A stretch of DNA of 64,000 nt from Trichobilharzia regenti (Eukaryota; Platyhelminthes; Trematoda; Strigeidida; Schistosomatidae): contig OX235263.1 in NCBI GenBank assembly GCA_944472135.2, positions 35,951,379-36,015,378 of the forward strand, written 5' to 3'. The notes beneath the pieces were generated by a model, which was not told the origin of the DNA, made no database searches, and saw only the letters and a program-made list of their open reading frames with translations. The translations under genes and the position numbers were made by a program. Below, one piece after another: positions 22,986-34,690 of this stretch (positions within the stretch are counted from its first letter, which is position 1; each line of letters starts with the position of its first letter).

Positions 22986-23513
22986 TTCTCTTCTAGTAAA
23001 TTAGAATTATTGGAATTATTCTCTCTTTTTTGTTGTTGTTTGTATATGAAATTATACCTACATTACTACTGTGAGTATAGATATGTGGATACACAACCCA
23101 CGCAAACCCCCCCCCCCACACACACACGTACAATGACAAATACTTACACATAAATATACAAATGTACGCGCATTAGAGTATTCATGAAATCAGTGAGCTG
23201 ATATAGAGCATCATTTATTACTAAATTAGTTAATATATATAATTTAAATGAATTCCCTCACTGCTAAGTTGATAGCTTAAAAAATAAAAAAAGATATATG
23301 CATTTGTAAAACAAAAATCATTAGTAATTGAATACTTTTAGTATACACATACATATGTACATACTTTCTCTTAAAATGTAATGCCTTAAAATCATCTGAT
23401 ATAAAAAAAAATAATTTCATCATTTCTACTTTATCATTTTTACTTCGCTTTTGACGTTTACCTTTCTTCATTAAAATAATAATTTTCTTTATTAAAATAC
23501 AATTTTTTTTCAG

Positions 23514-23555
23514 GCATCAGAAAATGTCAACCAATTACAGCATAGATTGAATACA
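23514..23555 (+). CDS. RIPOR-like exon 4 (42-base small exon)
   Basis: Bounded by a long T tract plus CAG|GCA and AATACA|GTAAGT. It is exactly 14 codons (ASENVNQLQHRLNT), phase 0 on both sides, so it could be skipped without breaking the frame. It corresponds to the start of the RIPOR second helical block. Supported mainly by splice sites, phase and position. Confidence 0.65.
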
Positions 23556-23764
23556 GTAAGTGAATTGTTTCATTTTGTGTGTATGTGTTTGTGTGTGTGT
23601 GAAAATAGATGACTGAGCTCTATGCTGGGGTGTGCGTGTGTGGAGGGGGGAAACACATCATCATCATCATTTACACCACTGTTATGTGAAGCAAATTCTG
23701 TCATCCAACTGATAGATAATATCATCAATGCAAGACATGGGATTATTTGATGATATTAGACAGT

Positions 23765-23975
23765 TGGAGGAAATCGGCTAAAGGAAGCCCAGCCTGACCT
23801 AGGTTTCGTGCTAGTTGGTGCTCACCAGTCAGTCAGAAAGGCGTATCTGCAACCGCCTTGAAGGAACTTGTGTCCCTTCTGAGATTCGTACTCGCGTCAC
23901 TCAGTGCCACCTGCAGTCAAACACGTTACCACTGAGCTATCCGGGCTCGCGATTGACCTCCTGTAGGATTGTAGT
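23765..23975 (-). mobile_element. second tRNA-headed SINE family, copy 1
   Basis: Minus strand head: GCCCGGATAGCTCAGTGGTA (A box) and GTACGAATCTC (B box). The body continues CTTCAAGGCGGTTGCAG and ACGAAACCTAGGTC, a hammerhead-derived segment. Other copies are at 36.5, 42.9 and 56.2 kb. Confidence 0.8.
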
Positions 23976-24179
23976 GGGTATTTTGATTGGGATTATATTG
24001 TGTAAATTATTGAAATACTACAATAATTAACATGCGTGAAAGTAATGAGACGAATGCAGAGTGTCTTGTCAAACGAATGGGGGACTGTGGAGGAAAGGAC
24101 GAAAAGATAAATCAAATTAAGAAATCTGGTGTTCTCATTAACCATAAAACTTAGTAAACATAGTCATCTTATCCCTATT

Positions 24180-25265
24180 ATTAGTATTATTATTGTTCCC
24201 TTGGGTTCCTAGTGGAACATGGGGCTTCAACTGCACGTCTCCACTTGCCACTTCTGTCTTCTGTTGTACTTTTCACCTGCATCCATGTCACTCCATACTG
24301 TTTCAACTCCTCTTCACACGATCTTCTCCATGTCACCTTTGTACTGGCGTCCCACTCGCCTCTTCCCTTTCGGCCTGGTTCCACTCGAGCAATGACCTGA
24401 TGCGCGCGCGATGTCACCCAGCGGCCTCCTTAGCGTGTGTCCAATCCATCTCCACTTTCTCCTGTATATTTGTTTAACGATTGGTTCTTGTTTTGTTTGT
24501 TTCCATGGTTTCTTGTTGGTGATTCTTTCCGGCCCGGCCATCTGATCTTCAGTATAGATCCGGCAAAGACAGTTGTTTATAAAGGTAGGTCTGCAATAGC
24601 CTGTTGGAAATGTTCTTTGTGGCCCACCCGCCAGGTTTCTGATCCGTTCCGTATAGAAGAACTGACTGACTTGACGTTTGTATTGAAAATCCGACTGAAT
24701 TTTGTTGTTGATGGTGGCTGAGTGACAAAGATTTCCAGATTGGTTTCAGGTTGATGAATGTATTTCTCGCCTTCCTGATTCTCGATTTGACATCCTCCTC
24801 CGTTCCTCCTGTGGTTGAGACAATGCTCCCCAAAAGAGTGAACGAATGAAGAAACCTCTTTCGAATCCCCCCCGTTGATGGCTATTGGCGTTGAATGTTG
24901 CAGCTGCTGCTTTTGTTGGTTGTTTGCTGGTCATTGTCATAACCTCTGTCTGGTCTATGTTCACATGGAGTCCAGTCTTCGTCGGCTGCTTCTTCGACCA
25001 GTTTGTCGGTTTTCGCTTGTAAGTCTTCGATTTTGTGTGACATCAAGCATAAATCATCCACGCGCGAAATCCAGGTCTTCTAGGTTCTTCTCGTCGGTCT
25101 AGGATATCCCTGTCTGCTCGTTTCCCACTGTCTGACGCATAATCCAGTCCACCACAATTCGGAATATCATTGATGATAATAAGCCATCACCCATGTCTGA
25201 CTCCTGTGTTTACTCCGAACGCCTCGCTGAGTTTTCCGTTGTGGATAAATTTTATCCCTATTAGC
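24180..25265 (-). mobile_element. RTE-like LINE fragment with 3' tail, minus
   Basis: TTATTATT tail and, inverted, GGAACCCAAGGGAACAATAA at 24182-24210. The minus translation in several frames gives RKWRWIGHTLRRPLGDIARA, RPKGKRRVGRQYKGDM, MGSIVSTTGGTEEDVKSRIR and MNIDQTEVMTMTS, all from the C-terminal half of an RTE RT. Multiple frameshifts. Its truncated 5' end abuts a TA repeat, beyond which a plus-strand copy begins. Confidence 0.85.
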
Positions 25266-25269
25266 CACC

Positions 25270-25270
<1 letters not shown>

Positions 25271-25302
<32 letters not shown>
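25271..25302. repeat. TA microsatellite between opposed RTE copies
   Basis: About 16 TA units lying exactly between the 5' ends of two divergently oriented RTE fragments. Confidence 0.9.
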
Positions 25303-25304
<2 letters not shown>

Positions 25305-25306
<2 letters not shown>

Positions 25307-26365
25307 ACTACTTCAACACTATGGCTTGCCCTAAACATTTTTCAACCTCTTTCAACAGACGGCTATGTGCCAATGACACATGTTGAGTGATTCACAACGG
25401 AGAACTCACTAAAGCTTCTAAAGTGAAGATAGACATAAGACAATGCTGCCTATTATCACTGATGATATTCCTAATTGTGAACGTCAGACTTTGCATGGGA
25501 GCAATAAGACAGAAATACGTTGAACCGATCGAAAGACTATGGAATATCTGGACTTCGCGAACAATTTATGTGTCTAATGTCACATGAAATCAATGACTTA
25601 CTTGCGTAAACCAATAAAATGGTAGAGGAATCAGCAAAAAAACGACTTCAGGTGAACATACAGAAAACGGAGATGATGAAGATAACCACCAACAAACAGA
25701 AAAAAGCACAAATCACTATCAACGGGAGAAATTTGGAAGAATTCATTTCTTTCATTTATCCAGACAGCAGTGTTTGCACTACATGCAGCGGCCTAGCTAG
25801 GTGTTTTGAAACCAGCCAAGATCATAAAGGCAAGGCAGACCTTCATCAATTTGAAATCAGTTTGAAAATCCTTTGCACTTAGCTTAAACAACAAAATTCG
25901 GATCCTCAACGCCAGCGTTAAGTTAGCTCTCTTAAATGAGTCAGAAACTTGGCTATCACATCAAAAAAAAACCTTTCTAACAGGTTGGAGACTTTTATCA
26001 ATCAGTCGCATTCTGAGGATTAGATGGCCAGTGAAAATAATTAGCAACAAAAAAACTCTGGGGACGAACCAATCAACAACCTGCTACTCAGCATATATTC
26101 AGAGGAAAATGAAGGTGGATCGGATATACACAGAGGAGATAATTGGGTGATATCGCGCACCAGGTCATCACTCGAGCGGAACTCGAACGGGGAACGCTGA
26201 GTTGGGCATCTACTAATGATATAGAGGTTATATGAAAAGGAGATGAGAGCTCATGGGCAGTTATGGAACCAGTTAAACAAAGCTCTGCAGAGAACAGGAA
26301 AAAGTGGAGATGTGCTGCTGATTTCCTATGTCCCACTGTGAACCCAACGGAATAATAATGTATAT
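25305..26365 (+). mobile_element. RTE-like LINE fragment with 3' tail, plus
   Basis: Starts near HNGELTKASKVK (RT approach to motif 4) and CCLLSLMIFLIVN, then LQVNIQKTEMMKITTNK and ITINGRNLEEFISFIYPDSS. It ends CCTATGTCCCACTGTGAACC with a short AATAATAATG tail at about 26350. Degenerate. Confidence 0.8.
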
Positions 26366-26879
26366 ATAATCAAGACTTTACAAAACATTCAGAAATGTGT
26401 ATAAGGCTAGTTAGACCTGATTTTATTCCAGAAAATTGTCTGAATTTGGACACTTCACTACCAATCCACTCTGAAGTTATATTTGCTTACTGAATTCTCA
26501 GGTAATTGCAGAGAATTCCTAGATTCACATAAAAAGTCTAATGCTAAGTTATAAGTTACTGCAGTGTTAGGTGACTTAGTATTCGGTCATATTTCAAACT
26601 TAATCGATGGATCTCACTATAGACCAAAGGCTTGTGAGATATACGGTTTAATATGCCGAGGGGAATACTACTAATACAAATGTTATTGTTGCTAATGCAT
26701 TATATGACACAATATATTTCTATGAAAGTTAGTGTCATATGAATAACACCTGTAGGCTCCATGAAGACTCCTTATATGCTTACTAAACAGGATCTGTCAA
26801 AATATAAAAAACTATTGATAAAAGGAAACACTGAAGCACATACGAAGTAGGGGTGTTTACTTCTATTTTCTTGAAATAA
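26366..26879. other. unassigned intron DNA
   Basis: No recognisable feature. Confidence 0.35.
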
Positions 26880-27360
26880 AATCCTGTAACTAATCAAATC
26901 CCTACAAAGGAACATTTAAATATCGATGAGATGCTCACTAGCGACTTGCCCTATTCAGGTAGGTAGTTACATCCAGTTCTAGTGAGAAGTCGTAACCAGT
27001 AGGGTGCACCAGGTCAGCTGTGAGAACAAATACTCGTCACGGATGACATTGGTTATGGGTCGCGCTATGTCGTGAATTGTCAGAAGTTAGAATTCATGGG
27101 CTGACTGGCCATTGGATCGAGTCCCAGTGTCTTAATGGTCTACGAGCTTGGTGGCCTTGTAAGCAGAAGGTCCTGGGTCCGAACCGTGGTGGTGGGTGCG
27201 TGCTGGCGAAGAGTCCCAAACTAGGCTGGCTAAACAGCTAGGTGTCCAGTACTCCTAGGTGGTTTTCCAATGGTTCTCTTACTAATGTCAGCTCCTGATG
27301 AAATCCTGTAACCAATCAATCAAATCCCTACAAACCAACACCTAAATCTCTTTTTCTTAT
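26880..27360 (+). mobile_element. hammerhead SINE, subtype A, full unit preceded by tail of another unit
   Basis: Begins with a tail end (TCCTGTAACTAATCAAATCC at about 26881) directly followed by a complete unit from GATGCTCACTAGCGAC (26930), tRNA-like head (27120-27195) and ribozyme region (27195-27275; core changed to GCGAAGA) to tail TCAAATCCCTACAAACC. The tail-to-start junction shows that units were once joined head to tail. Confidence 0.8.
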
Positions 27361-27934
27361 TAAACATGAGTGATTCTCAGATGAAAAGATAATCACAAAA
27401 CTTCCATAGCCCACCTGATTAAAAAGAAACGAAATGAATAACTGTTCTCACTCAGTTTAAAATGATTTAATTGTTGTGTACAAGTTAATTATTATTTGTG
27501 GCGAATTCACTTTATGTAATGCTATCATTTAGAAAAATCCTTCGTCTATTCCAAACATTAAAAATAAACTGTCAACATTTAATATTTTCAAAGGATTAGG
27601 TGTTTGTTGATTTCTAATTATGAAAGTTTTACACGCCTACAACTTAAACAACAATAACTCAGGTGATTTTCTCTTTGCATCACGAAATTAAATGGTGCAT
27701 TTTTTTCAACATGATTATTGCACAATTTCATACAAACAATGACTCAGATATAATAATAATCGTAAGAGCATAACGTTTATTGTAATTAATGCGCAATACA
27801 CATCCTTATAGCACTGCCATTTTTAGACCTACCTACCTACCACGTAATAATTATTAACAGAAACAATAAATATTTCTGGAAGTGGCAGATCTACCAAGCT
27901 TTATCAAAGATCTGATAAAAAAAATAATAATAAT
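27361..27934. other. unassigned intron DNA
   Basis: No recognisable feature. Confidence 0.35.
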
Positions 27935-28440
27935 AATTTCAAGTATTGGTTTTTGTTTGGATTTTGTTTGACTGGTTGGAGGATTTCATCATGAGCTGAC
28001 ATCAGTTAGAGAGCCATTGGAAAACCTGGGAATACTCGACCGATCCAGTGCTCACTAGCGACTGGCCCCATTCAAGCAGTGAACTGGGTTTCTAGTAGGA
28101 AGCCGTAACCAATAAGGTGCAACAGGCTCAAGGTGAAGACAATTACTCGTCGAAGCCGACATTGGCTAATGGTCGTGCTATGTGATGAATTGGCAGAAGT
28201 TAGAATTCATGAGCTGACTGGCCATTAGATAGGGTCATAGTGGCTTAATAGTCTACGAGCTCTCCAACCTTGAAACCAGAAGGTCCTGGGTTCGAACTCC
28301 GGTGAGTCCCAAACTGGGATGACGCAAATAGATGGCTGTCGAGTACTCCTAGGTGGATTTTCCAATGGTTTTCTAACTGATGTCGGCTCATGATGAAATC
28401 CTCCAATCAATCAAGCGAAATCCTTACAAAACCAGTACTT
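27935..28440. mobile_element. hammerhead SINE, subtype A, inverted pair
   Basis: 27935-28033 is a minus-strand 3' tail with part of the ribozyme, and 28040-28440 is a plus-strand unit. The plus copy has lost the CTGANGA half of the hammerhead by a deletion after the B box (near 28300). Confidence 0.7.
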
Positions 28441-28984
28441 GAAAATACTAATGTAAGTAAATGAATAGAACATGCCTAAGTAAATTATGTATACTTATAC
28501 ACTTGGGTATTTGATATTCACAGTCTGAACAATTCATCATAAAGATTGGCAACATCTTCAGTACTGGCTTTATTTAGAAGTGAATAATTTAATCAGACGC
28601 CGAACCTCTAAAGAACATCAACTAATATCTCGCCGTATTAATCTTCTCTGTTATACACTTACACATAGGTGGAAGCTGTCGAATGATGAATAATTCATGA
28701 ACTATCAAACTACTTATTATATTAAAACAAAACACTAACATTTATCAACATGTTAACTAGAAGAAGCATTTAGTGATTGAAGTCACATTCAGATTTAATC
28801 AAAACTTAAGTCTCATAGATCCACCGGAAGAAAAAACATAACATAAAGGATTATAATACGCCTTTCTGCTGAATTCTGATCTATATTCTAACCCAAGTAA
28901 TCCTTCCCAAACGTCGTTGCTAACCAACTGAGAATAATAATAAGTGATTAATAATGTCCATTAAAATTTTTTAGAAAGAATGGT
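28441..28984. other. unassigned intron DNA
   Basis: No recognisable feature. Confidence 0.35.
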
Positions 28985-28988
28985 TACT

Positions 28989-29030
28989 GAACAAAGAGTA
29001 CTCTTTTCGATAACTTCATCATCAGGTTCT
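28989..29030 (-). ncRNA. hammerhead-like motif at PLE 3' end
   Basis: Minus: stem I GAAC with GTTC, core CTGATGA (plus 29019-29025), GAAA, and a palindromic stem III AAGAG-TA-CTCTT. Stem II is not convincing (TGAAGTTATC). It has the core bases of a hammerhead but may be non-functional. The same motif is at 54611-54657. Confidence 0.45.
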
Positions 29031-29084
29031 ACAGTTATACATACATTATAGTGAATACATTAGTGTTATGAACAACATTATTGT

Positions 29085-29253
29085 TCAATTGGTGGATGGT
29101 GGCTAGCAGTGGAATCCAGGATGCGCATTTCGTCCTATTTGGGACTCGTCCTTTAGCTGAATGTACCTGCATTTCTCAGTGAGAAGCCGACATATCAACC
29201 TGAGACCGAGCACTTCGGTCCAATCAATCGACGGGAAAATCAAAAATTCAATT
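29085..29253 (-). mobile_element. Sm-alpha-like retroposon inserted in PLE, with target-site duplication
   Basis: 169-bp insertion flanked by CAACATTATTGT (29073-29084) and CAACATTAATGT (29254-29265), an 11-of-12 match. On minus it reads TTTTCCCGTCGATTGATTGG, GGTCTCAGGTTGATATGTCG, then the hammerhead region and GGATTCCACTGCTAGCC. The target is empty in the PLE copy at 54.57 kb. Confidence 0.85.
29111..29166 (-). ncRNA. hammerhead ribozyme, Sm-alpha type (core interrupted)
   Basis: Minus: stem I CATTCAG with CTGGATT; core reads CT-AAAG-GACGA, that is CTGACGA with a 4-base insert after CT. Stem II GTCC with GGAC, GAAA, stem III ATG-CG-CAT and a TC cleavage site are intact. The insert probably inactivates it. 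Confidence 0.7.
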
Positions 29254-29690
29254 CAACATTAATGTTGTTTAAATAAAATTGAATCAATAATAATCTCAGT
29301 GGATTGCAGTTCAATAGCATCAACGTAACCTGAATACCAGAAAAATTAGGAAAGATAATAATACGAATTCATGAATTTATAGTCTCCACTGAAGGCTAGT
29401 CAAGGCAGTAGAAGTGGCTGGCTGGGCTTGCTTCTTCTGCACACAAAGCACTGGTTGTTTCACTCGAATCGCGATAGCCTCTGCTGTTTAGAGCATGTGG
29501 TACCTGGATGTTTTTGACAATTTATTTGGTACCTGGTAGATGGTGGAGAAGGATTCTTCCACGCTGGCTGGCTGGCTTTGTGGCTGGCCTGTTTGGACCA
29601 GATAGTCTAATATCGAACTGTTGATTGTTTTTACTACACTTTTACTCAGCCACACTGGTAGATGTTTCTGAGCGCGAAAAATTAAGGGTC

Positions 29691-29919
29691 TAGAGCAACA
29701 GCCAATATAACTTGCTCCTTTAAAAGTGGAATTGAATTAGTAGATACAATTAGAATTGGCTAAACTGGGTGCTTCATCTTTCCATCGAGGAATCAACATC
29801 TGGTGATCCTGTAGAGAAAAAGATGCATAGTTTACCAGCAAGCATTAAAAGTCCTTGGAAGAGATTTTCTTAACTTGTTAGTAGTTATTTCACTGGGGGC
29901 GTCACCATCGAACTGCATT

Positions 29920-29958
<39 letters not shown>

Positions 29959-30196
29959 GTTTCTTATTTACAGATGGTCATGTGTTTCTGGATAGATATT
30001 TTAAATTAAGGTGTCATGTGTACAATCCTCAGTTCATCTTCAATTACCTCTTCTGAGCACATACCTCTAAACCTGTAGTTGATGGTCTTTAATAAATTTC
30101 AGTTAAAGAATAATCCTTAATTTTTGAAAATAAAATTAAGGTTATTGTTAAAAATTGAAACATTTCAGAATGTGGTCTGACGTAAAAGTTTGCAAA

Positions 30197-30241
<45 letters not shown>

Positions 30242-30837
30242 CAATAAATATAAACTTTCAATACCTACATATTCGTTATATAATTTCTTTATTTCAAAAA
30301 TTTATGAAGTACTTTTACAGAGAGATGAAACAGCGATTCGATCAATATATATATTGTTCGCATGTAAATTGAATTATGCATGCTTATTGATCCTCATTTA
30401 CTAATCAAGTTGTAAAGCGCACACTAGATCTACTATGATCAGACCACTGAATGCATTGAAATAATGTTCAATCACACTAGATTAGGTCATTCATTATTTT
30501 CGTAAGGCAGAATGAAAAGAAGCAAAAAAAAAAGAAAAAATAAAGCTATCGATCACATTTAGATTTGGTATTATTTTATTTTACTTTTTTCTTTTCTTAA
30601 AAGCTCATTGTTACCTGCTCTACTATGCATTTCTTCTCGATCGAAATGACCTTGAATATCACCTTGGTTACCTTTTGAATGATCAACATAAGTACATAAT
30701 ATAATAATAATCAACACACAGGGTGTTATAAAAGAGTTCGAAAAATATATCTTAGAGAGATACAGTTAAAATTGATTGTTGAATAAAGTAGATTTACGCA
30801 TTAGAAGATTGAGCTTTTCAAGATGTAGTACATTATT
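29691..30837. other. unassigned intron DNA with two TA microsatellites
   Basis: Contains TA runs at 29921-29955 and 30198-30234. The rest is AT-rich with no recognisable gene. Confidence 0.5.
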
Positions 30838-31320
30838 AGTATTATTATTATTGTTCCCTTGGGTTCCTAGTGGAACATAGGGCTTCAACTGCGCGTCTCC
30901 ACTTGCCACTTATGTTTTCTGCTGTACTTTTCACCTGCACACATGTTAGCTCATACTGTTTCAACTCCTCTTCATACCGTCTCCTCCATGTCACCCTTGC
31001 ACTGACGACCCACTCCCCGCTTCCCTTTCGACCTGGTTCCACTCGAACAATGTCCTGTCGCGCGCGCGATGTCACCCAGCGGCCTCCTTAGCGTGTGTCC
31101 AATCCATCTCCACTTTCTCCTGCATATTTGTTGGGCGACTGGTCCTTGTTTTGTTTGTTTCCATGGTTTCTTGTTGGTGATTCTTTCCGGCCCGGCCGTC
31201 TAATCTTCAGTATAGACCAAAGACAGTTGTTGGTTGATAAAGGTCTTCAACAGGCTGTTGGAAATATTCTTTGTGACCCACCCGCCAAGTTTCTGATCCG
31301 TATAGGAGAACTGACTTGAT
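30838..31320 (-). mobile_element. RTE-like LINE, 3' fragment, minus
   Basis: Nearly parallel to 24180-24660: TTATTATTATT tail, CCCTATGTTCCACTAGGAAC inverted, and a minus translation ending KWRRAVEALCSTRNP. It ends abruptly at about 31320. Confidence 0.85.
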
Positions 31321-31439
31321 GTAGTACATACTACATGTTAAACTGGAAGCATCTTCCTTATTGATTTCAGAACTCAGTAGCATGAATTAGGTGTAGTATT
31401 AGTACTAGTAACAGTTACACTAATAATGTTTTAAGTGTT

Positions 31440-31705
31440 GGTTTGGTTGGTTACAGGATTTCATCATGAGCTGGCATTGCTTAGAGAACCATTGGAAAAC
31501 CAACTAGGAGTACTGGACAGCCTAATGGTATACGAGCTCGCCAGCCTTGTTACCAGAAGGTCCTGGGTTCGAACCCTCGTGGTGGGTGCGTACTACTGAA
31601 AAGTTCCAAACTAGGTTGGCAAAACAGCTAGCTGTCCAGTACTCCTAGGTGGTTTTCCAATGGTTCTCTAACCAATATCAGCTCATGATGAAATCCTGTG
31701 ATAAT
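31440..31705. mobile_element. hammerhead SINE, subtype A, inverted pair
   Basis: Minus-strand tail with stem I side of the ribozyme (31440-31510) fused to a plus-strand piece starting inside the tRNA-like head (31512) with B box GGTTCGAACCC and ribozyme 31588-31660 (core CTGAAAA, one change from CTGANGA). Tail ends GATGAAATCCTGTG. Confidence 0.7.
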
Positions 31706-31965
31706 TTTTTGTTAGTAAAATTAGTTACTGGCTTTTCTATAAAAATCTTGGTCTAATGATTTATATTCCTGCTTTTACATAAGTTCTTCAGTTTGATCTT
31801 ATTCGATTAAATGACTAAAATGGTTTTCTACTGGTTTCAGTTGACCATGTTACTTATTGGTGTCTCACACTTAGCATCTCATACAATTTTGTGTATGGAA
31901 AAGCTGGAATTTAATACCAATTAAACGTCTTTCAAAGGGTACCAATGAAATTATTATTAATATCA

Positions 31966-32224
31966 TTATTTTTTCTACTGTTCTATGTCTTTACTTTCCC
32001 AGCAGAACACAGGGTTATGAGGCTAGAGCTTTGCAGTTTCGGTAGCAGCGGTTTGTTTTATTTTTACGGCGTGGGGTTCCTATAGTCTCATGCTCAAACT
32101 TCCCTGTTTTAACCGGCCTGACTACCGGCTTATCAAGGTCTAGGAGTGTGTCGGCGTGTGATCGAACCCCCAAATCACATGAGTTGTTGGCAATTGTTCT
32201 ACTGCTGGACCACAGATACACATT
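31966..32224 (-). mobile_element. tRNA-headed SINE with RTE-type tail, copy 3 (degraded)
   Basis: Inverted order: tail near 31975-32020, GCATGAGACTATAGG in the body, head with a decayed B box near 32160. Confidence 0.65.
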
Positions 32225-32876
32225 ACTGATATCATTTAACGATAATTTATAATGAAACTATCAATTTCACTTCATTAAACTTTATATTTGCATACTGTTT
32301 TGGCAAATGGTAAAAGCTAACCGTGATTCACATTATCCACCTGGTGCACAAAACTGGTTTACCTCTTTATTTACTTAGTCACTAGATGAGATGGCACACA
32401 CAGTTGATGGTACACCTCTAACTTTACAAAAAAAAACGATCAAATCTACTAAACTCTATTTTTATCAGCATGTATGTGCTGCAAATTTTTTATAAATGCA
32501 TGTCATATCTAAACTACAGTTAATTAGAACTCAGTAGATAAAAAATCAGTTGATCAGAATGACGTATAGGTAGGTGCAGCTAGAAGAAGAAACTTTGTAC
32601 AGAGTGTAAAATCTTGGCTTCTCAAAATTCTCTTCAAAATATAAAACAAAACTTTTAAAAAATAAAATGAGTATCACTAGAAATCGTGATGTCATCTTTC
32701 CATTATTTATGAAATCATGTGAATAATCGTCATGAAACTTCAAGAAAGCATGCCCTCAAATTCACCAATTTCAACAAATAAATCTTCCTGATATGTGGCA
32801 GTAAGTGTTAACTTGATTGTCATATCCAGACAACAGGATTCTAAGTCAAACATATATAAAACCCCGTTTTCATTGT
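32225..32876. other. unassigned intron DNA
   Basis: No recognisable feature. Confidence 0.35.
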
Positions 32877-33115
32877 TCCATGTTTTTTCCCTTCACATTC
32901 CCAGTGTAATATAAGGCTTCAAGCTAGTGGCTTGAAGTTTATGTAGAAGTGTATAATTTTTACAGGATGGGGTTTCTAGTCTCATGCCCAACCTTTCCTC
33001 TTTACCAGGATTATTTCAGGCTTAGCGAGTTGAAGGAGTGCGTCTGTGACCGGGGATCGAACCCCGGACCATGTGCATGGTCGGCGAGCGTTCTAACCGC
33101 TGTGCCACTGACGCC
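32877..33115 (-). mobile_element. tRNA-headed SINE with RTE-type tail, copy 4
   Basis: Inverted order: tail (AAGCCTTATATTACACTGGG on minus), body with GGGCATGAGACTAG, head with B box GGTTCGATCCCC and A box TGGCACAGCGGTTAG. Head well preserved. Confidence 0.8.
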
Positions 33116-33654
33116 TTGCCAATGTAGATTATGATTATGGTTCCATTTTAATCATATGTAATCTACTGTAGCAAGAATGCTTCATTTTTACTTATATCCT
33201 AGTAACGGTCATTAAAACTTGTGCATTCTGAGAGGTCGGGGATATGCTTTAACAGTATTCCGAAACTAGTGTACATACTAATTCAAGAATTCTAAAAGTT
33301 GATGTACTTTTCTATTTAGTTGACTATACACTACGCCCACCTATATCAGATTTTTCAAAAATATGATTAAAGGTAGAATATTTAAAACTTAAATGATCAT
33401 TGATCAGACAATGATCAGTACTTATTTATTGATTATTATCATTAGAATTTTAATATAAACCTCTGGCATACTGTATTAATCAAATTTATTGCCTTTTAAA
33501 GAAGAATAATTTGAAAGAATTAGAGCAGATGTTTTATTCATTTACATCCAGCTTCGTTTAATTATGTTTTGCAGATATTTTTTATGCGAAAATTTCTTTG
33601 GGTGACCAAATTATTCTCTAAATATATTTTCCAAATAATTACATTGTTATTCAA
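33116..33654. other. unassigned intron DNA
   Basis: No recognisable feature. Confidence 0.35.
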
Positions 33655-34000
33655 GTGTTGGTTTGTAGGGATTTGGTTGATTGGTTACAGGATTTCATCA
33701 TGAGCTGACATTGCTTAGAGAATCATTGGAAAACCACCTGGAAGTACTGGACAGCCAGCTGTTTTGCCAGCCTAGTTTGGAAATCTTCATCAGTACGCAC
33801 CCACCACCACGGTTCGAACCCAGGACCTTCTGGTTACAAGGCCACCAAGCTCGTAGACCATTAAGTCACTGGGACCCGATCCAATGGCCAGTCAGCCCAT
33901 GAATTCTAACTTCTGACAATTCACGACATAGCGCAACTCTTGAGCCAGTGTCATCCATGGAGTGTTTGTCCACACACCCGACCTGCTGCATCCTACTGTT
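33655..34000 (-). mobile_element. hammerhead SINE, subtype A, minus
   Basis: From tail (33655-33720) through ribozyme (33738-33800) to tRNA-like head and part of the body. On minus the ribozyme reads GTACTG, ATGAAGA, TTTCC...GG, AAAACAGC, GCTGTC, CAGTAC: stem I and stem III pair well, and the first core base C is A. Confidence 0.75.
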
Positions 34001-34314
34001 ACTTATTAGATGTTATGTCTGAACATTATTGTCCACTTTTGAGAGTTTCAAAAACTGAATAAAAAGAATGATTGTTGAAAGGTGATGAAATGAAAATACA
34101 CTAGGTTTACTTGTTCGATATGACACTACTGTTATATACCAGATGGAAATGTATGATTATTACATTGACTCAACCTTCTTTTTATTTTCATGTGGGCTGA
34201 TTTTCAAAAACAGAAACCAGTTATTTAGATGACAAAACAAAATTTGAGCTAGGAGTGTTCCTTTTGACAATTTCCTCTGCCGGCTGTACATATAAATATA
34301 TATATATATATATG

Positions 34315-34690
34315 TTCACAGGATTTTCATTATGAACTAGCATTGGTTAGAGAACTAGACAGCTGTTTCTTCCTAGTCTAGGACTCTGTCAGTATGCACC
34401 CACTAGATACCAGGGCTGCAAGGCGAGCTCGTAGACCACTAAGCCATTGGGACCCGAATCAATGGCCAGTCAGCCCATGAATTCTAATTTCTGCCAATTC
34501 ACTATGTAGCGCTACCATTAGGCAATGTCATCGGCAAGTATATGTCCTCACACACCATGAAGACCAACACTTAAATATCATTTTGATGCTCACTAGCGAC
34601 TGGCCCTATTCAAGTAGGTAGTTATCTGGGTTCTGGTGAGAAATCGTGGCCAGTGGGATCCACCAAATAGAGCGTGACGACAAATGATCA
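34315..34690. mobile_element. hammerhead SINE, subtype A, opposed pieces
   Basis: 34315-34560 is a minus copy (head, ribozyme with CTGACAGA and GAAA, part of body). 34560-34690 is the start of a plus unit (GATGCTCACTAGCGACTGG). Confidence 0.65.

Larger units (their letters stand above)
28985..29690 (-). mobile_element. PLE fragment, GIY-YIG C-terminus and 3' terminal region, minus
   Basis: The minus strand matches the PLE at 54.17-54.67 kb base for base over long blocks: the coding end (29690-29386, including the CCAGCCAGC-rich stretch and CACATGCTCTAAACAGCAG), then the 3' untranslated part and the hammerhead-like end at 28989-29030. An Sm-alpha-like element (29085-29253) interrupts it. The 54-kb copy shows the empty site. 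Confidence 0.8.
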
